Assembly (NCBI RefSeq): GCF_020103695.1
Contig: NZ_JAHXBF010000019.1
Coordinates: 1 to 64,000, forward strand
From: Hyalangium versicolor
GTDB lineage: Bacteria > Myxococcota > Myxococcia > Myxococcales > Myxococcaceae
Reading direction: 5' to 3'
DNA length: 64,000 bases
The notes under the pieces are model-generated. The model did not search any database. It worked only from the letters and a program-made list of their open reading frames with translations, and was not told the DNA's origin. Shown piece by piece: positions 43,996 to 55,037 of this stretch (its first letter is position 1; the number at the start of each line of letters is the position of its first letter). A program made the position numbers and the translations under genes.

Positions 43996-46524
43996 ATGGC
44001 CTCGGACTCAACGACTTCGACTGGCTGGAGAGGGCGACTGGAGCGAGGGCTCGGCGAGCTGGCGGATGCCAACTACCGGCGCCCGTGGCTCGCGCTGGCC
44101 ATCGCCCTGGTGCTCAGTGTGCTGGGCGTCTTCTTCGCGCGGGGGCTGTCGCTCGACGCCAATCTGGTGAGCCTGCTGCCTCGCTCGTTCCAGAGCGTGA
44201 AGGACCTTCAGCAATTGGAGCAGCGCTTCGGCGGACTGGGCTGGGTGGTGGTGGTGGGCGAGGGCAGCGATGCCGAGTCCCTGCGCCGCTTCGCCGACGA
44301 GATGGCGCCCAAGCTGGAGTCGCTGCCGGACATCCGCTTCGTGGAGGTGCGGCGGCCGGGGACTTTCCTCTCGAACCACGCGCTCTACTTCCTGTCGGTG
44401 GACGACTTGAAGGAGGTGGAGCGGCGCCTGGACGCGCGCATCACCTATGAGAAGGAGCGCGCCAACCCGCTCTACGTATCGCTGCTGGATGAGCAACCAC
44501 CCTCGCTGGACTTCTCGGATCTGGAGGCGAAGTACGGCGCGGGCAGCGTGCGCCGGCTTGCGGGCTCCAATTCGAACTCGAACGGGGAGTACTACCTGGA
44601 CCCGGCCGCGCAACGCGTGGTGCTGCTGGCCAAGCCCGAGGGCATCTCCGCGGACCTGGACTTCTCCCGCCGCGTCGTGGACGAGGTGGACAAGCTGCTG
44701 AAGTCGGAGGACCTGTCGAAGTACGGGAAGGACTTCCACACGTCCATCACCGGCACCTTCCAGAAGAAGCTGGATCAGCAGAAGCAGATCGGCCGGGACA
44801 TCGCGGTGTCCTCGGCGGTGGCGGGCGTGCTGCTGCTGCTGTACCTGATGCTGCACTTCCGCAGCGGGCTGGCGGTGGCGCTGGTGCTGGTGCCAGTGGG
44901 CATGGGCCTGGCGTGGACCTATGGGCTGGTGGGGCTCGCCTACGGGCGGGTGAACCTGCTCACGGGCTTCCTGGGCGCCATCCTGGGAGGCCTCGGCATC
45001 GAGCACGGCATCCACCTGCTGGGGCGCTACCTGTACCTGCGCGGCCAGGGATGGAAGGAGGAGGAGGCCACGCGCGAGTCCTTCACCCATACGGGCAGCG
45101 CGGCGCTCACGTCCGCGTTGGTGGCGGGGCTCACCTTCTTCATCCTGGGCACCTCGCGCTTCCGCGCGTTCCGCGAGTTCGGTGTCATCGCTGGCATCGG
45201 CATGCTGCTCATGGTGCTGGCGTATGTGCTGGTACTGCCGGCGGTGCTGGGGCTGGCGGCGCGGCTGGGGTGGAAGCCGGGCAAGGCCTCCATGGCCCAC
45301 CAGCGCGCGCCGCTGGGCTCCGTGGTGGTGCGCTGGCGCCGCCCGCTGACGCTGGTGTCGGCCGTGGTGGTGGCGGTGCTCGTGGCGAACATTGGCCGCG
45401 TGCGCTTCGACTACAACTTCGACTCGCTGGAGGATCAGCAGCTCCCCTCGTTCATATTGGATCGCCAGGTGAACCGGCTGATCGGCTACTCGCAGACGCC
45501 CGTGGTGGTGTTGGCCAACAGCCCGGAGGAGGAGCGCGCGGTGGTGCGGGAACTGCGCGAGCAGAAGGAGCGGCTGGGTGAGCGCTCCACCATCGACTTC
45601 GTCGCCTCGCTGGAGACGCTGGTGCCCACGGATCAGGCGGCCAAGCAAAAGGTGCTGAAACAGATCCAGGGGCTGCTCGAGGATGTCCCCGAGGGCCAGC
45701 TCGATGCGAAGCAGCGCGAGCAACTCACGGAGCTACGGGCCCAGGTGCGCGCGACGCCGTTCACCGTGGAGGATCTACCCGTCTCCATGCGAAGGCAGTT
45801 CGAGGGACTCCAGGGGCAGGGCGGTTTCGTGCTGGTGTATCCGCGGATCAGCCTGGGAGATGGGCAAGCCATCCGGACGCTGGCTCGGGAGGTGCGCGAG
45901 GTGACGAAGCTCGGTCAGGGCCACATCGCCGTGGCGGGTGAGCCCATGGTGCTGGCGGACATCCTCGACATGGTGACGAAGGAGGCCCCCCTCATCCTCG
46001 TGGGCTCGCTGCTGGCGGTGCTGGTGGCCATGTGGGTGACATTGGGCAGCCTGCGGATGGCGTCGCTGTGTCTGACGCCCACGGTGGTGTCGCTGCTGGC
46101 GCTGGTGGGGGTGATGCCTCTGCTGAAGATGGAGTTCAACTACCTCAACATCCTCGTCATCCCGGTGCTCATCGGTACGACGGTGGATGCGGGCGTGCAC
46201 CTGCTCACGCAACTGGTGTCGCCCGAGAGTGACTTCGTCGCGGTGTACTCGGAGACGGGGCGCGCCATCTGTGGCGGCCTGTTGACGAGCGCCGTGGGCT
46301 TCGGCGCCCTCTTCCTGGCGGGACACCCGGGTCTGTTCTCGGTGGGAGCGCTCGCCATCCTCGGCTTCGGGGTGAATCTGCTGGTGATGCTGGTGGCCTT
46401 CCCAGCGCTCCTGCTGTGGCTCTCGGAGCGGCGCAGGCGCAAACAGTTGATGCGGCAGCCTCCACCGCTCGGCGAGGAGCAGACCCCTCCGCCTCACCCT
46501 CCTGACGCGACTCCCGTGAGCTGA
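43996..46524 (+). CDS. RND/MMPL-family membrane transporter, paralogue
   Basis: An 842-residue paralogue of the divergent gene, matching it over the whole length (SLDANLVSLLPRSFQSVKDL, GLGWVVVVGEGSDAE, LTGFLGAILGGLGIEHGIHLLGRY, LVIPVLIGTTVDAGVHLLTQLV). Twelve helices in two sets of 1+5 around two periplasmic loops are predicted. The ATG at 43996 gives the same N-terminal layout as the paralogue; ATG at 43876 is an alternative. Duplicated, oppositely oriented exporters suggest two related lipid substrates or a heteromeric pump; neither is shown by the sequence. Confidence 0.87.
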   Translation: MASDSTTSTGWRGRLERGLGELADANYRRPWLALAIALVLSVLGVFFARGLSLDANLVSLLPRSFQSVKDLQQLEQRFGGLGWVVVVGEGSDAESLRRFADEMAPKLESLPDIRFVEVRRPGTFLSNHALYFLSVDDLKEVERRLDARITYEKERANPLYVSLLDEQPPSLDFSDLEAKYGAGSVRRLAGSNSNSNGEYYLDPAAQRVVLLAKPEGISADLDFSRRVVDEVDKLLKSEDLSKYGKDFHTSITGTFQKKLDQQKQIGRDIAVSSAVAGVLLLLYLMLHFRSGLAVALVLVPVGMGLAWTYGLVGLAYGRVNLLTGFLGAILGGLGIEHGIHLLGRYLYLRGQGWKEEEATRESFTHTGSAALTSALVAGLTFFILGTSRFRAFREFGVIAGIGMLLMVLAYVLVLPAVLGLAARLGWKPGKASMAHQRAPLGSVVVRWRRPLTLVSAVVVAVLVANIGRVRFDYNFDSLEDQQLPSFILDRQVNRLIGYSQTPVVVLANSPEEERAVVRELREQKERLGERSTIDFVASLETLVPTDQAAKQKVLKQIQGLLEDVPEGQLDAKQREQLTELRAQVRATPFTVEDLPVSMRRQFEGLQGQGGFVLVYPRISLGDGQAIRTLAREVREVTKLGQGHIAVAGEPMVLADILDMVTKEAPLILVGSLLAVLVAMWVTLGSLRMASLCLTPTVVSLLALVGVMPLLKMEFNYLNILVIPVLIGTTVDAGVHLLTQLVSPESDFVAVYSETGRAICGGLLTSAVGFGALFLAGHPGLFSVGALAILGFGVNLLVMLVAFPALLLWLSERRRRKQLMRQPPPLGEEQTPPPHPPDATPVS

Positions 46525-46548
46525 GGCAGCGCTTCAGGTGATTCGACG

Positions 46549-46581
46549 CGGGCCGCCCCACGGGGTGGCCCGTTTTCTTTT
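46549..46581 (+). terminator. Rho-independent terminator after RND gene
   Basis: CGGGCCGCCCC pairs with GGGGTGGCCCG (one G:T pair), followed at once by TTTTCTTTT. It lies 25 bases beyond the stop. Confidence 0.85.
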
Positions 46582-46731
46582 GGACCTCGGAATGTCCGCA
46601 AGGGCCGTCGGACGCGCGGGTGTCGCCCGAAGAGCGTGCGGCCTGGCGGGCGGCCCATGCAAGCACGGCTCCTGCTGCTCAGGTTCCCGCGCAGAGACAC
46701 GAAGGCACCTGAAACCGAAAGGACAAACACC

Positions 46732-47253
46732 ATGAAGCTCAATCGAAAGAAGTTCCTGGTCGCAGGTCTGCTCGCGGGCGCGCTCACGTTCGTGGGCTGC
46801 AAGTCGGACAGCTCCGCGGAGCGCACGGGCACCACCGACACCACGCAGACTCCCGCCACGGGCACGGACACCTCCGGCACCAACACGGGCACCGGGACGG
46901 ACACCTCCAACACCGGGACGAACCCTGGCACCGGCGGCTCCGGTGACGCCGACATCAGCACCACCAAGCCGTCGGACGACAACCTCTATATGCCGGAGGA
47001 TGATCCCCTCCGCACCAAGCAGGACGACACCGTGCGCCAGGGCGAGTCCGAGCAGGGCGTCCATGACAACACCGCCCTCCCGCCCGAGTCCGGCACCGGT
47101 GGCTCCGGCCTCGACAACAATGACGCCATCGACGACAACCTGAACGATGGCGGCAACGTCGATGATCTCCGCATCCCGGACTCCCCGCAGGACGTGCGGC
47201 CCGACGGCCTGGGGAGCGACAGCCAGAGCCAGATCCCTGAAGGGGCTCGCTAG
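46732..47253 (+). CDS. acidic Gly/Thr-rich lipoprotein, hypothetical
   Basis: A 173-residue lipoprotein (MKLNRKKFLVAGLLAGALTFVGCKS, Cys23). The mature part is low complexity: Thr/Gly-rich (TGTDTSGTNTG) to about residue 65, then Asp/Asn/Pro-rich. The segment GTGGSG occurs twice. It has no predicted fold and a strongly acidic composition. Probably surface exposed; function unknown. Its own terminator follows at 47285-47315. Confidence 0.75.
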   Translation: MKLNRKKFLVAGLLAGALTFVGCKSDSSAERTGTTDTTQTPATGTDTSGTNTGTGTDTSNTGTNPGTGGSGDADISTTKPSDDNLYMPEDDPLRTKQDDTVRQGESEQGVHDNTALPPESGTGGSGLDNNDAIDDNLNDGGNVDDLRIPDSPQDVRPDGLGSDSQSQIPEGAR

Positions 47254-47284
47254 CCGGCCTCTGACTCGGAGCTGAGCATTCCCG

Positions 47285-47315
47285 ACGCCCGCGCACTCGC
47301 GCGGGCGTTGTCTTT
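47285..47315 (+). terminator. Rho-independent terminator
   Basis: A perfect 10-bp stem ACGCCCGCGC / GCGCGGGCGT with loop ACTC is followed by TGTCTTT, 30 bases after the lipoprotein stop. Confidence 0.85.
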
Positions 47316-47367
47316 CAAAAGGTAGGACTTGGAGCGGACATCTACACCATCACCAAGTGGTGACCGC

Positions 47368-47577
47368 TCAGCTCACTCCGACGCCGGGATACGGAGTGGA
47401 AGTCGGTTGCGGCTCGATGATGCGCGGCTCGCTGCCCCGGCCCGGCGTCCTCCCAGGGCCCTCCGAAGGCCGCAGGGGCGGCGTACTCGGAGCGCGCTCT
47501 TCGTCCTCGGTCTGGGCAGTGCGGCCCGGGTGCGGCGTCTCTGGCGTGGGAATGTGCAACACGTCCTTCTTGCTCAT
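47368..47577 (-). CDS. small Pro-rich hypothetical protein
   Basis: A 69-residue protein beginning MSKKDVLHIPTPETPHPGR, rich in Pro, Arg and Glu and likely disordered. CGGGAGG lies 7 bases before the ATG at 47577, which supports a real start although the frame is open further upstream. No homologue recognised. It is divergent from the gene at 47766. Confidence 0.5.
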   Translation of the reverse strand: MSKKDVLHIPTPETPHPGRTAQTEDEERAPSTPPLRPSEGPGRTPGRGSEPRIIEPQPTSTPYPGVGVS

Positions 47578-47765
47578 GGCACGGCCTCCCGAAGTGATGC
47601 TCTCGAGAGTCAAAGTTGGAGAGCCCTCGCCCGGCTGGACACCCTCTCCGAGAGGGAGCACCACCCCTTGCATGCAAGGCAGCCCATCAGGCGCCAGATG
47701 ACATAAGTTCCCGCGCCCATTCTGTTGGCCCAGAACAAACCGCGGTCTCCACCACTCGAGGAGTG

Positions 47766-49031
47766 ATGAGCGTCAAGCTGCTGCTGGCAGGTCGATACCA
47801 GGGAGGCGAATCCCTCCTCTCCCCTCCCGAGGAGCCAACGCCCTGGCTCGATCGCGTGGAGAAGTGGTTCCAGGGCGCCGCCGGAGAGTTGCTGGAGAGC
47901 TCTCGGATCACCGCAGGTCCTCAGGGGGCACCGCTCCTGTTGCTGCGTCTGCACCCCGCTGCGGGAGAGGTCTCCGTGCTGGCCGCCGGGCAGGCCCGGG
48001 TGGTGGTCTCGGCGGAGACCTTCGCTGTGGGGCCGGGCTATCACCTCTACCTTTGCGACCTGCTGAAGCAGCTCGGGAAGGATCTCCACATCACCTGGGC
48101 GGAGCGAGCCTCCGATGAGGACGTGGGTGACCCGACGGGCTACTTCCACACGGGCGATGCCGGTCCCGTGGCGGAGCAGATGCTGGACATCCTCCGCACC
48201 TCGGCCGCGCAGGTGCTGGACATGCGAAGCCGGGGGTATTTCGGTTTCGCGCTGTCCCTGCACTTCGGCCACATCTTCGAGCACCCGGGTGCCCTGCTCA
48301 CGCCGCTCGGTCCCCGGGACGAGAGCTGGCTGCAGGCCGTGCGCGAGGATCCCCAGCGCGGCAAGGATGTGTTCTCCTGGTGGGAGCCAGGGCTCGGCGC
48401 GGCCTCACGCCTCGGCCGCGCACTCAGCCGGCTCTGGACAGAGGTGGTGTGGCGCCCACCGCTGCTCGAGGAGGAACGCCGCCTCTTCCGCAACGTGACG
48501 AAACTCCTGGAGCAGGCCTGGCGCGAGGACCCTGCGCTGAACTACCCGTGGCGCGAGTGGCAGGAGGTGCTCGGCTACCTGGGCATGGGCGGGACTCTGG
48601 CCGAGGAGATCAGCCACCGCGCGGCGCTCGCGCCCGAGGGGCCACGGATCGGCTACCGCCGGGGCTCGGTGCAGGTATCGCTGCCCGCGGGCTGGGAGAT
48701 CCGCATCCCGGGCTCGCTCGCCGAGGAGCACCTGAGTGATGGGAGCTGGGTGGCGAGGGACCACCGGCGCAGCGTGCGCTTCGTGCCTCTGGGGAATGCG
48801 GATGACATCGCTCCCGCGAGCCCCGAGCGCCGCGCGCTGGAGCTGGAGCATCATGGAGCCCGGGTGAGTGGCCGCGCGTCACTGCACCTGGAGCCGGGCG
48901 AGTGCCGCCTCACCGCGCTGTGCCGGTCCGGCAAGCAGCGCGCGCTGTGCGTGGTGAGCTTCGATGATCCGGAGGAACAGGACTGGGCGCTGGGCATCTG
49001 GCGCTCCCTGGATCGCGCCGTCGCGGCATGA
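47766..49031 (+). CDS. hypothetical protein, 421 residues
   Basis: A cytoplasmic-looking protein with no signal or membrane helix. The N-terminal half (residues 1-200) is mixed alpha/beta with EKWFQGAAGELLESS and YHLYLCDLLKQLGKDLHITW; residues 215-300 are rich in long helices (LGRALSRLWTEVVWRPPLLEEERRLFRNVTKLLEQAW). The C-terminal part (290-415) is beta-rich, RGSVQVSLPAGWEIRIPGSLAEE. ATG at 47766 follows GAGGAGTG. I recognise no family. Its codon use and base composition match its neighbours, so it is a genuine native gene. Confidence 0.8.
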   Translation: MSVKLLLAGRYQGGESLLSPPEEPTPWLDRVEKWFQGAAGELLESSRITAGPQGAPLLLLRLHPAAGEVSVLAAGQARVVVSAETFAVGPGYHLYLCDLLKQLGKDLHITWAERASDEDVGDPTGYFHTGDAGPVAEQMLDILRTSAAQVLDMRSRGYFGFALSLHFGHIFEHPGALLTPLGPRDESWLQAVREDPQRGKDVFSWWEPGLGAASRLGRALSRLWTEVVWRPPLLEEERRLFRNVTKLLEQAWREDPALNYPWREWQEVLGYLGMGGTLAEEISHRAALAPEGPRIGYRRGSVQVSLPAGWEIRIPGSLAEEHLSDGSWVARDHRRSVRFVPLGNADDIAPASPERRALELEHHGARVSGRASLHLEPGECRLTALCRSGKQRALCVVSFDDPEEQDWALGIWRSLDRAVAA

Positions 49032-49067
49032 AAAGAAAAGGAGCCGCGGCGATCGCTCCGCCACGGC
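49031..49067 (-). terminator. Rho-independent terminator of DUF4142 gene
   Basis: Read on the minus strand, GCCGTGGCG pairs with CGCCGCGGC (one mismatch, 7-base loop), then TCCTTTTCTTTT. It lies about 35 bases beyond the stop at 49100 and overlaps the end of the convergent gene. Confidence 0.75.
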
Positions 49068-49099
49068 CCCCTACCTCTCACCGCGAAGTGAACCAGCGG

Positions 49100-49882
49100 C
49101 TAATACTTCTTCTGGCCGCTGCCCGGGTCGAGCGTGTTCTTGTCGCCGGGGCTCTTGGTGCCCTTGTTCGTGTCACCCGCGCCGCCTGTGCCCGAACCCA
49201 TGTCGTGGTGTACGTCCGAGCCGACGTCACCCGAGCCGCCCACACCCGAGGTCGCACCCGGGCCGTTGCGGCCGAGCAGCGAGTACGCTTGCTGACGGTG
49301 CTGGGTGACGGAGGTGGCGAGCTGCTGGAGCAACGGGGTCAGCCCGGCGTCGGTGGCGCTCTGCTGTCCCGCCATCAGCTCTCCGAGCACCGCGTCATGG
49401 TCTCCCACCATGCTCGCCAGGAAACACGCGTCGAACGGCACGCCCTTGAGCACCTGGAGCTTCTCCATATTGGCCTTCCCAGCGGCCATGGACCGACGCT
49501 CCACATCATCCAGCGGCTTGGGCTCGCCCAGCTTGAGGCCCTTCTTCTGCGCATAGGCCATGACCTGCTGATCGGCCGAGGTGTGGTCCTTCACCAGCAT
49601 GTCGCCATAGGACTTCACGTCCTGGCTCTGGGCGTTCTGCTGCGCCAGCTTGCCTAGCTGAATCTCCTGCTGGTTCGCGTGGTGAATGCGCTCGAGCATG
49701 GCCTTCTCATCCGCGGGCACCTTGAAACCCAGGTGCTCCACCATGCCGCCCTTGGCCGCGCTCTTCCCTGGGGTGGCGCTGGTGTCCTTGGACGCCTGCC
49801 CCTGCGTGTTGGCCTGGGCCAGCGCGGAACCTCCCACCATCAGCGAACCCGCGAGGAGGAGTCCCTGAATCATGCGCTTCAT
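49100..49882 (-). CDS. DUF4142 domain secreted protein
   Basis: A 260-residue exported protein (MKRMIQGLLLAGSLMVGGSALAQA). Residues about 55-190 are the DUF4142 ferritin-like helical domain: MLERIHHANQQEIQLGKLAQQNAQSQDVKSYGDMLVKDH, and FDACFLASMVGDHDAVL. Family members are predicted outer-membrane or periplasmic proteins of unknown role, often stress-linked. The C-terminal 60 residues are Gly/Asp/His-rich (GVGGSGDVGSDVHHDMG) and may be surface-exposed or bind metal. It ends with its own terminator. Confidence 0.88.
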   Translation of the reverse strand: MKRMIQGLLLAGSLMVGGSALAQANTQGQASKDTSATPGKSAAKGGMVEHLGFKVPADEKAMLERIHHANQQEIQLGKLAQQNAQSQDVKSYGDMLVKDHTSADQQVMAYAQKKGLKLGEPKPLDDVERRSMAAGKANMEKLQVLKGVPFDACFLASMVGDHDAVLGELMAGQQSATDAGLTPLLQQLATSVTQHRQQAYSLLGRNGPGATSGVGGSGDVGSDVHHDMGSGTGGAGDTNKGTKSPGDKNTLDPGSGQKKY

Positions 49883-49974
49883 GTGCTGCTCTCCCTTCGT
49901 CGAAGACCGCTGTCGGTGAGTCCCCCATGGGCTCCCTTCCCCGCGGTCGATGGAAAACGGGCGCGCTACTCGGA

Positions 49975-50859
49975 TCAGCGACGGCCCTTGCGAAGCACGT
50001 CGATCCGCGTCGCGTAGGTGTCTCCGGAGACGAGGTCGAACGAGGCGCGGACCTCGCTGCCCTCTCGGATGCGCGCCACGGGGATGCGCTGCCCACCGCT
50101 GCGAGCGCGGGTGGCCTGGTTCACGTGCAGGACGTAGGACTCTCCGGTCTCACGATCGATGACCTCGATGGACTTCTTGGAGACGTTGCGCACGCGGCCC
50201 TCGAAGACGGCGCTGGCCAGCGGCTGGGGCTGCGCGTCCGCGGACGCACCGGAGCCGCCCGTGCCCGAGCTTCCCTGATTGCGGCGATCCTTGACGTTAT
50301 CGAGTTCCGAGCGAAGACGATCCACCTCGGCTCTCAGCTTCGAGAGTTCCACCTGGGGATCATCCGAGGCAGCGCCCACCGTCGTCTGCGGCCTGGGGTT
50401 CACCGCGCCTGGAGAGGCGGTGCCACCCGCGCCGGTGCCGCCAGCAGTGCCCCCACCGCTGACATCAGTCCCTGCGCCGCCCGCGCCTCCCGTGCCGGAT
50501 GCCTGCTCAGGCGGTCCATAGAGAGTCGTCCCCGAGTCCGCTCCCATCGAGCCCTGGCCCACGCCTCCCGTACCTCCCACGCCGGCCCCTGTCTGATCCG
50601 CACCGCCCAGCGTGCCCTGGCTCTGAGGTTGCACCGAGAAGGAGCCCGTCGTCGGCGGTCCTCCCTGCGCCCCACCTCCGATCGTCCCGGCACCCTGCGG
50701 GTTGGCCGTCGCCTCCCCTCCGCCCTGCGTGGTATCGGCTCCGCCCGCTCCCACGGTCGCGCCGCCAGCGCCCGCTCCTCCCCCACCCTGCTGGGCGTGG
50801 CTCCTCAGGGGCACGGTGAAAGTGACCGCGAGTGCGGCCGCCAGGATGACCTTTCGCAT
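49975..50859 (-). CDS. secreted Gly-rich protein with coiled coil and small beta domain
   Basis: A 294-residue exported protein (MRKVILAAALAVTFTVPLRSHAQ). Residues 24-165 are almost wholly Gly/Ala/Thr/Ser repeats; a short coiled coil (DPQVELSKLRAEVDRLRSELDNVKD) follows, then a conserved-looking C-terminal beta domain (VFEGRVRNVSKKSIEVIDRETGESYVLHVN ... GSEVRASFDLVSGDTYATRIDV). This last part resembles small OB-like modules in myxobacterial secreted proteins. No known family. The start at 50859 gives a good signal peptide; the frame is open to 50982. Confidence 0.75.
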   Translation of the reverse strand: MRKVILAAALAVTFTVPLRSHAQQGGGGAGAGGATVGAGGADTTQGGGEATANPQGAGTIGGGAQGGPPTTGSFSVQPQSQGTLGGADQTGAGVGGTGGVGQGSMGADSGTTLYGPPEQASGTGGAGGAGTDVSGGGTAGGTGAGGTASPGAVNPRPQTTVGAASDDPQVELSKLRAEVDRLRSELDNVKDRRNQGSSGTGGSGASADAQPQPLASAVFEGRVRNVSKKSIEVIDRETGESYVLHVNQATRARSGGQRIPVARIREGSEVRASFDLVSGDTYATRIDVLRKGRR

Positions 50860-51117
50860 GGGCTCGGCTCCTCCATCTCTGGATGCGCAGAGAAGTTGAG
50901 CCGTGGACACCTGGGCACCAAGGGGGATGGAAGGCTGACTCCGCCTGTCTGCCTGCTGGCAGAGCCACCCGCCAACAGGCACCTTCTCGTTCAGTGGTGG
51001 TCAGACCCCTTGCCTTCCCACGCACATCTGTTTGGAAGCGACTGAACACACCTTGAACACCGTGCCACGCGCTCCCAGATTCACCGGACATCCGACAGAC
51101 AGAGGGACGGCAGGGCG

Positions 51118-53256
<2,139 letters not shown>

Positions 53257-53270
53257 GCCCGCAAAGACCA

Positions 53271-53303
53271 CGGGCCGGCTCCCAGGGGGTAAGAGCCGGC
53301 CCG
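53271..53303 (+). terminator. hairpin after glgX
   Basis: A perfect 11-bp stem CGGGCCGGCTC / GAGCCGGCCCG with an 11-base loop, 15 bases after the glgX stop and before the convergent protease gene. No T-run, so a factor-dependent or bidirectional role is possible. Confidence 0.6.
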
Positions 53304-53364
53304 CTAGGCTTCAGGAAAAAACCAGGGTGGGGTCCCCTGCCTGAAGCTGAGATTCAAACTTGCG

Positions 53365-54915
53365 TCAGTTCACGCTGACCGCGGACCACGCCGCCGCCAC
53401 CGCGTTGTACTGGGTGCTGCCCGTGCCGTAGAGATCCTTCGCGGCGTTCAGCGTCGCCGTACGCGCGGCCGCGTACTTGGTGGACGACGTCATGTACACC
53501 GTCAGCGCGCGGTACCAGATCTTCTCCGCCGCGGACCGGCCGATGCCCGTCACCGTCGAGCCATTGCACGTCGGGCTCGCAGGGCTGCCGTTGGAGCCCT
53601 CCGCCAGCAGGTAGAAGAAGTGGTTGGCCACGCCGCTGGAGTAGTGCACGTCCAGCGAGCCCACGCTGCTCGACCAGCAGTTGGCCGACTTGCCGTCCTT
53701 CGAGGGGTTGTACATGTAGCGCAGCGCGTCCCCGGCCGTGCTCGGCGTGTAGATCTTCTCGCCGATGAGGTAGTCGCCCGCGTCGCTGCTGTTGGCCGCG
53801 TAGTACTCCACCATGGAGCCGAAGATGTCGCTGGTGGCCTCGTTCAGGCCGCCGGACTCACCCGAGTACACCAGGCCCGCGGTGCGGCTGGTGACGCCGT
53901 GGGTCATCTCGTGGCCCGCCACGTCGATGGAGGTCAGCGGGGTGAACGTCGTCCCATCGCCATCGCCGTACGTCATGCAGAAGCAGCTGTCGGACCAGAA
54001 GGCATTGTTGTACTTGCTGCTGTAGTGCACCCGGTTGTAGCCGGAGCCGCCCGAGCCGTTGATGCCGTTCCGGCCGTGCACGTTCTTGTAGTAGTCGTAC
54101 GTCTTCTGGATGCCGTAGTGCGCGTCCACCGCGGCCGACTGGGCGTTCGAGCTGGCGCCGGTGCCCCACGTGTTGTCCGCGTCGGTGAAGATGCTGCCGC
54201 CGCTGGTGCCGTTGTTCAGGTTGAGCGTGTAGAAGCCGGTGCCGCGCGTGGTGTCACGCATCTCGTAACCGCTGGTGACGGAGTTGGTGGTGATGGACAC
54301 CGCGCCCAGGTAGAGCGAGTTGCCCGTGCCCGTGGCGGTGGCGGTGTGCACCATGTCCCAGCTCTCGAGGACCGCGCCCGTCTGCGCATCCACCAGCACG
54401 TGCAGCTCGCTGGGGGTGCCGTCCTTGCGGACACCCTCGAGCACCACCTCGTGCGCCAGCGCCGGCTTCTCGCCGCGCAGGGAGATGACGAGCTCCGCGG
54501 AGGCCGGGCCCACGCGCTCGCCATCGAACACCTTCTCCGCGAGCACCGTGGCGCCCGCCGCGTCGATGGTGGGCTTCACCGACAGCCCGCGCAGGGGCAG
54601 CTGGTTGGAAGCGGAAATGTCGCGCAGCTGGCCGAACTCGTCGTGGTGCACCACCACGTCGCCGCCAATCACGCGCAGGCCCTGGAAGCGCTTGTCGAAG
54701 CGGACGTGCTCCGCGCCCGTGTCATCGAGCATGACGCCGCGAGCTACCAGCTCCTCACCCGGCGACTGCGAGCTGCGCAGCGCCTGCTGGGCGCGCGTCA
54801 CAGAGCCAACGCTCTCCGCGGCGTCGAGCTCCTGCGTCGAAGTGACGGTGGACTCTGTGCTGCCACAACCTACGAGTGTCAGTGTTGCCAGTGCTGCAAC
54901 CAGGTTTCGAGTCAT
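53365..54915 (-). CDS. M4-family (thermolysin-like) metallopeptidase
   Basis: A secreted zinc endopeptidase made as a 516-residue precursor. The leader ends LTLVGCGST, a lipobox (Cys17), though maturation would free the enzyme. The propeptide (about 30-190) contains FTP and PepSY-like parts. The catalytic domain has VAGHEMTHGV (His335, Glu336, His339), GGLNEATSD (Glu359) and DVHYSSGV (His424), a complete zinc and catalytic set. Length and layout are normal for the family. Fits a predatory or scavenging life. Confidence 0.95.
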   Translation of the reverse strand: MTRNLVAALATLTLVGCGSTESTVTSTQELDAAESVGSVTRAQQALRSSQSPGEELVARGVMLDDTGAEHVRFDKRFQGLRVIGGDVVVHHDEFGQLRDISASNQLPLRGLSVKPTIDAAGATVLAEKVFDGERVGPASAELVISLRGEKPALAHEVVLEGVRKDGTPSELHVLVDAQTGAVLESWDMVHTATATGTGNSLYLGAVSITTNSVTSGYEMRDTTRGTGFYTLNLNNGTSGGSIFTDADNTWGTGASSNAQSAAVDAHYGIQKTYDYYKNVHGRNGINGSGGSGYNRVHYSSKYNNAFWSDSCFCMTYGDGDGTTFTPLTSIDVAGHEMTHGVTSRTAGLVYSGESGGLNEATSDIFGSMVEYYAANSSDAGDYLIGEKIYTPSTAGDALRYMYNPSKDGKSANCWSSSVGSLDVHYSSGVANHFFYLLAEGSNGSPASPTCNGSTVTGIGRSAAEKIWYRALTVYMTSSTKYAAARTATLNAAKDLYGTGSTQYNAVAAAWSAVSVN

Positions 54916-55037
54916 ACGAGGGACCTCTCCGGGGGATTACTGCGAGGCGGGTCCCTTCTAGCAATCATGAGTATTCCTGTAAAGCAGGATTTGACTCAGA
55001 ACCTAATAAATCAAGCTACACGAGGACTTAGGACTAC

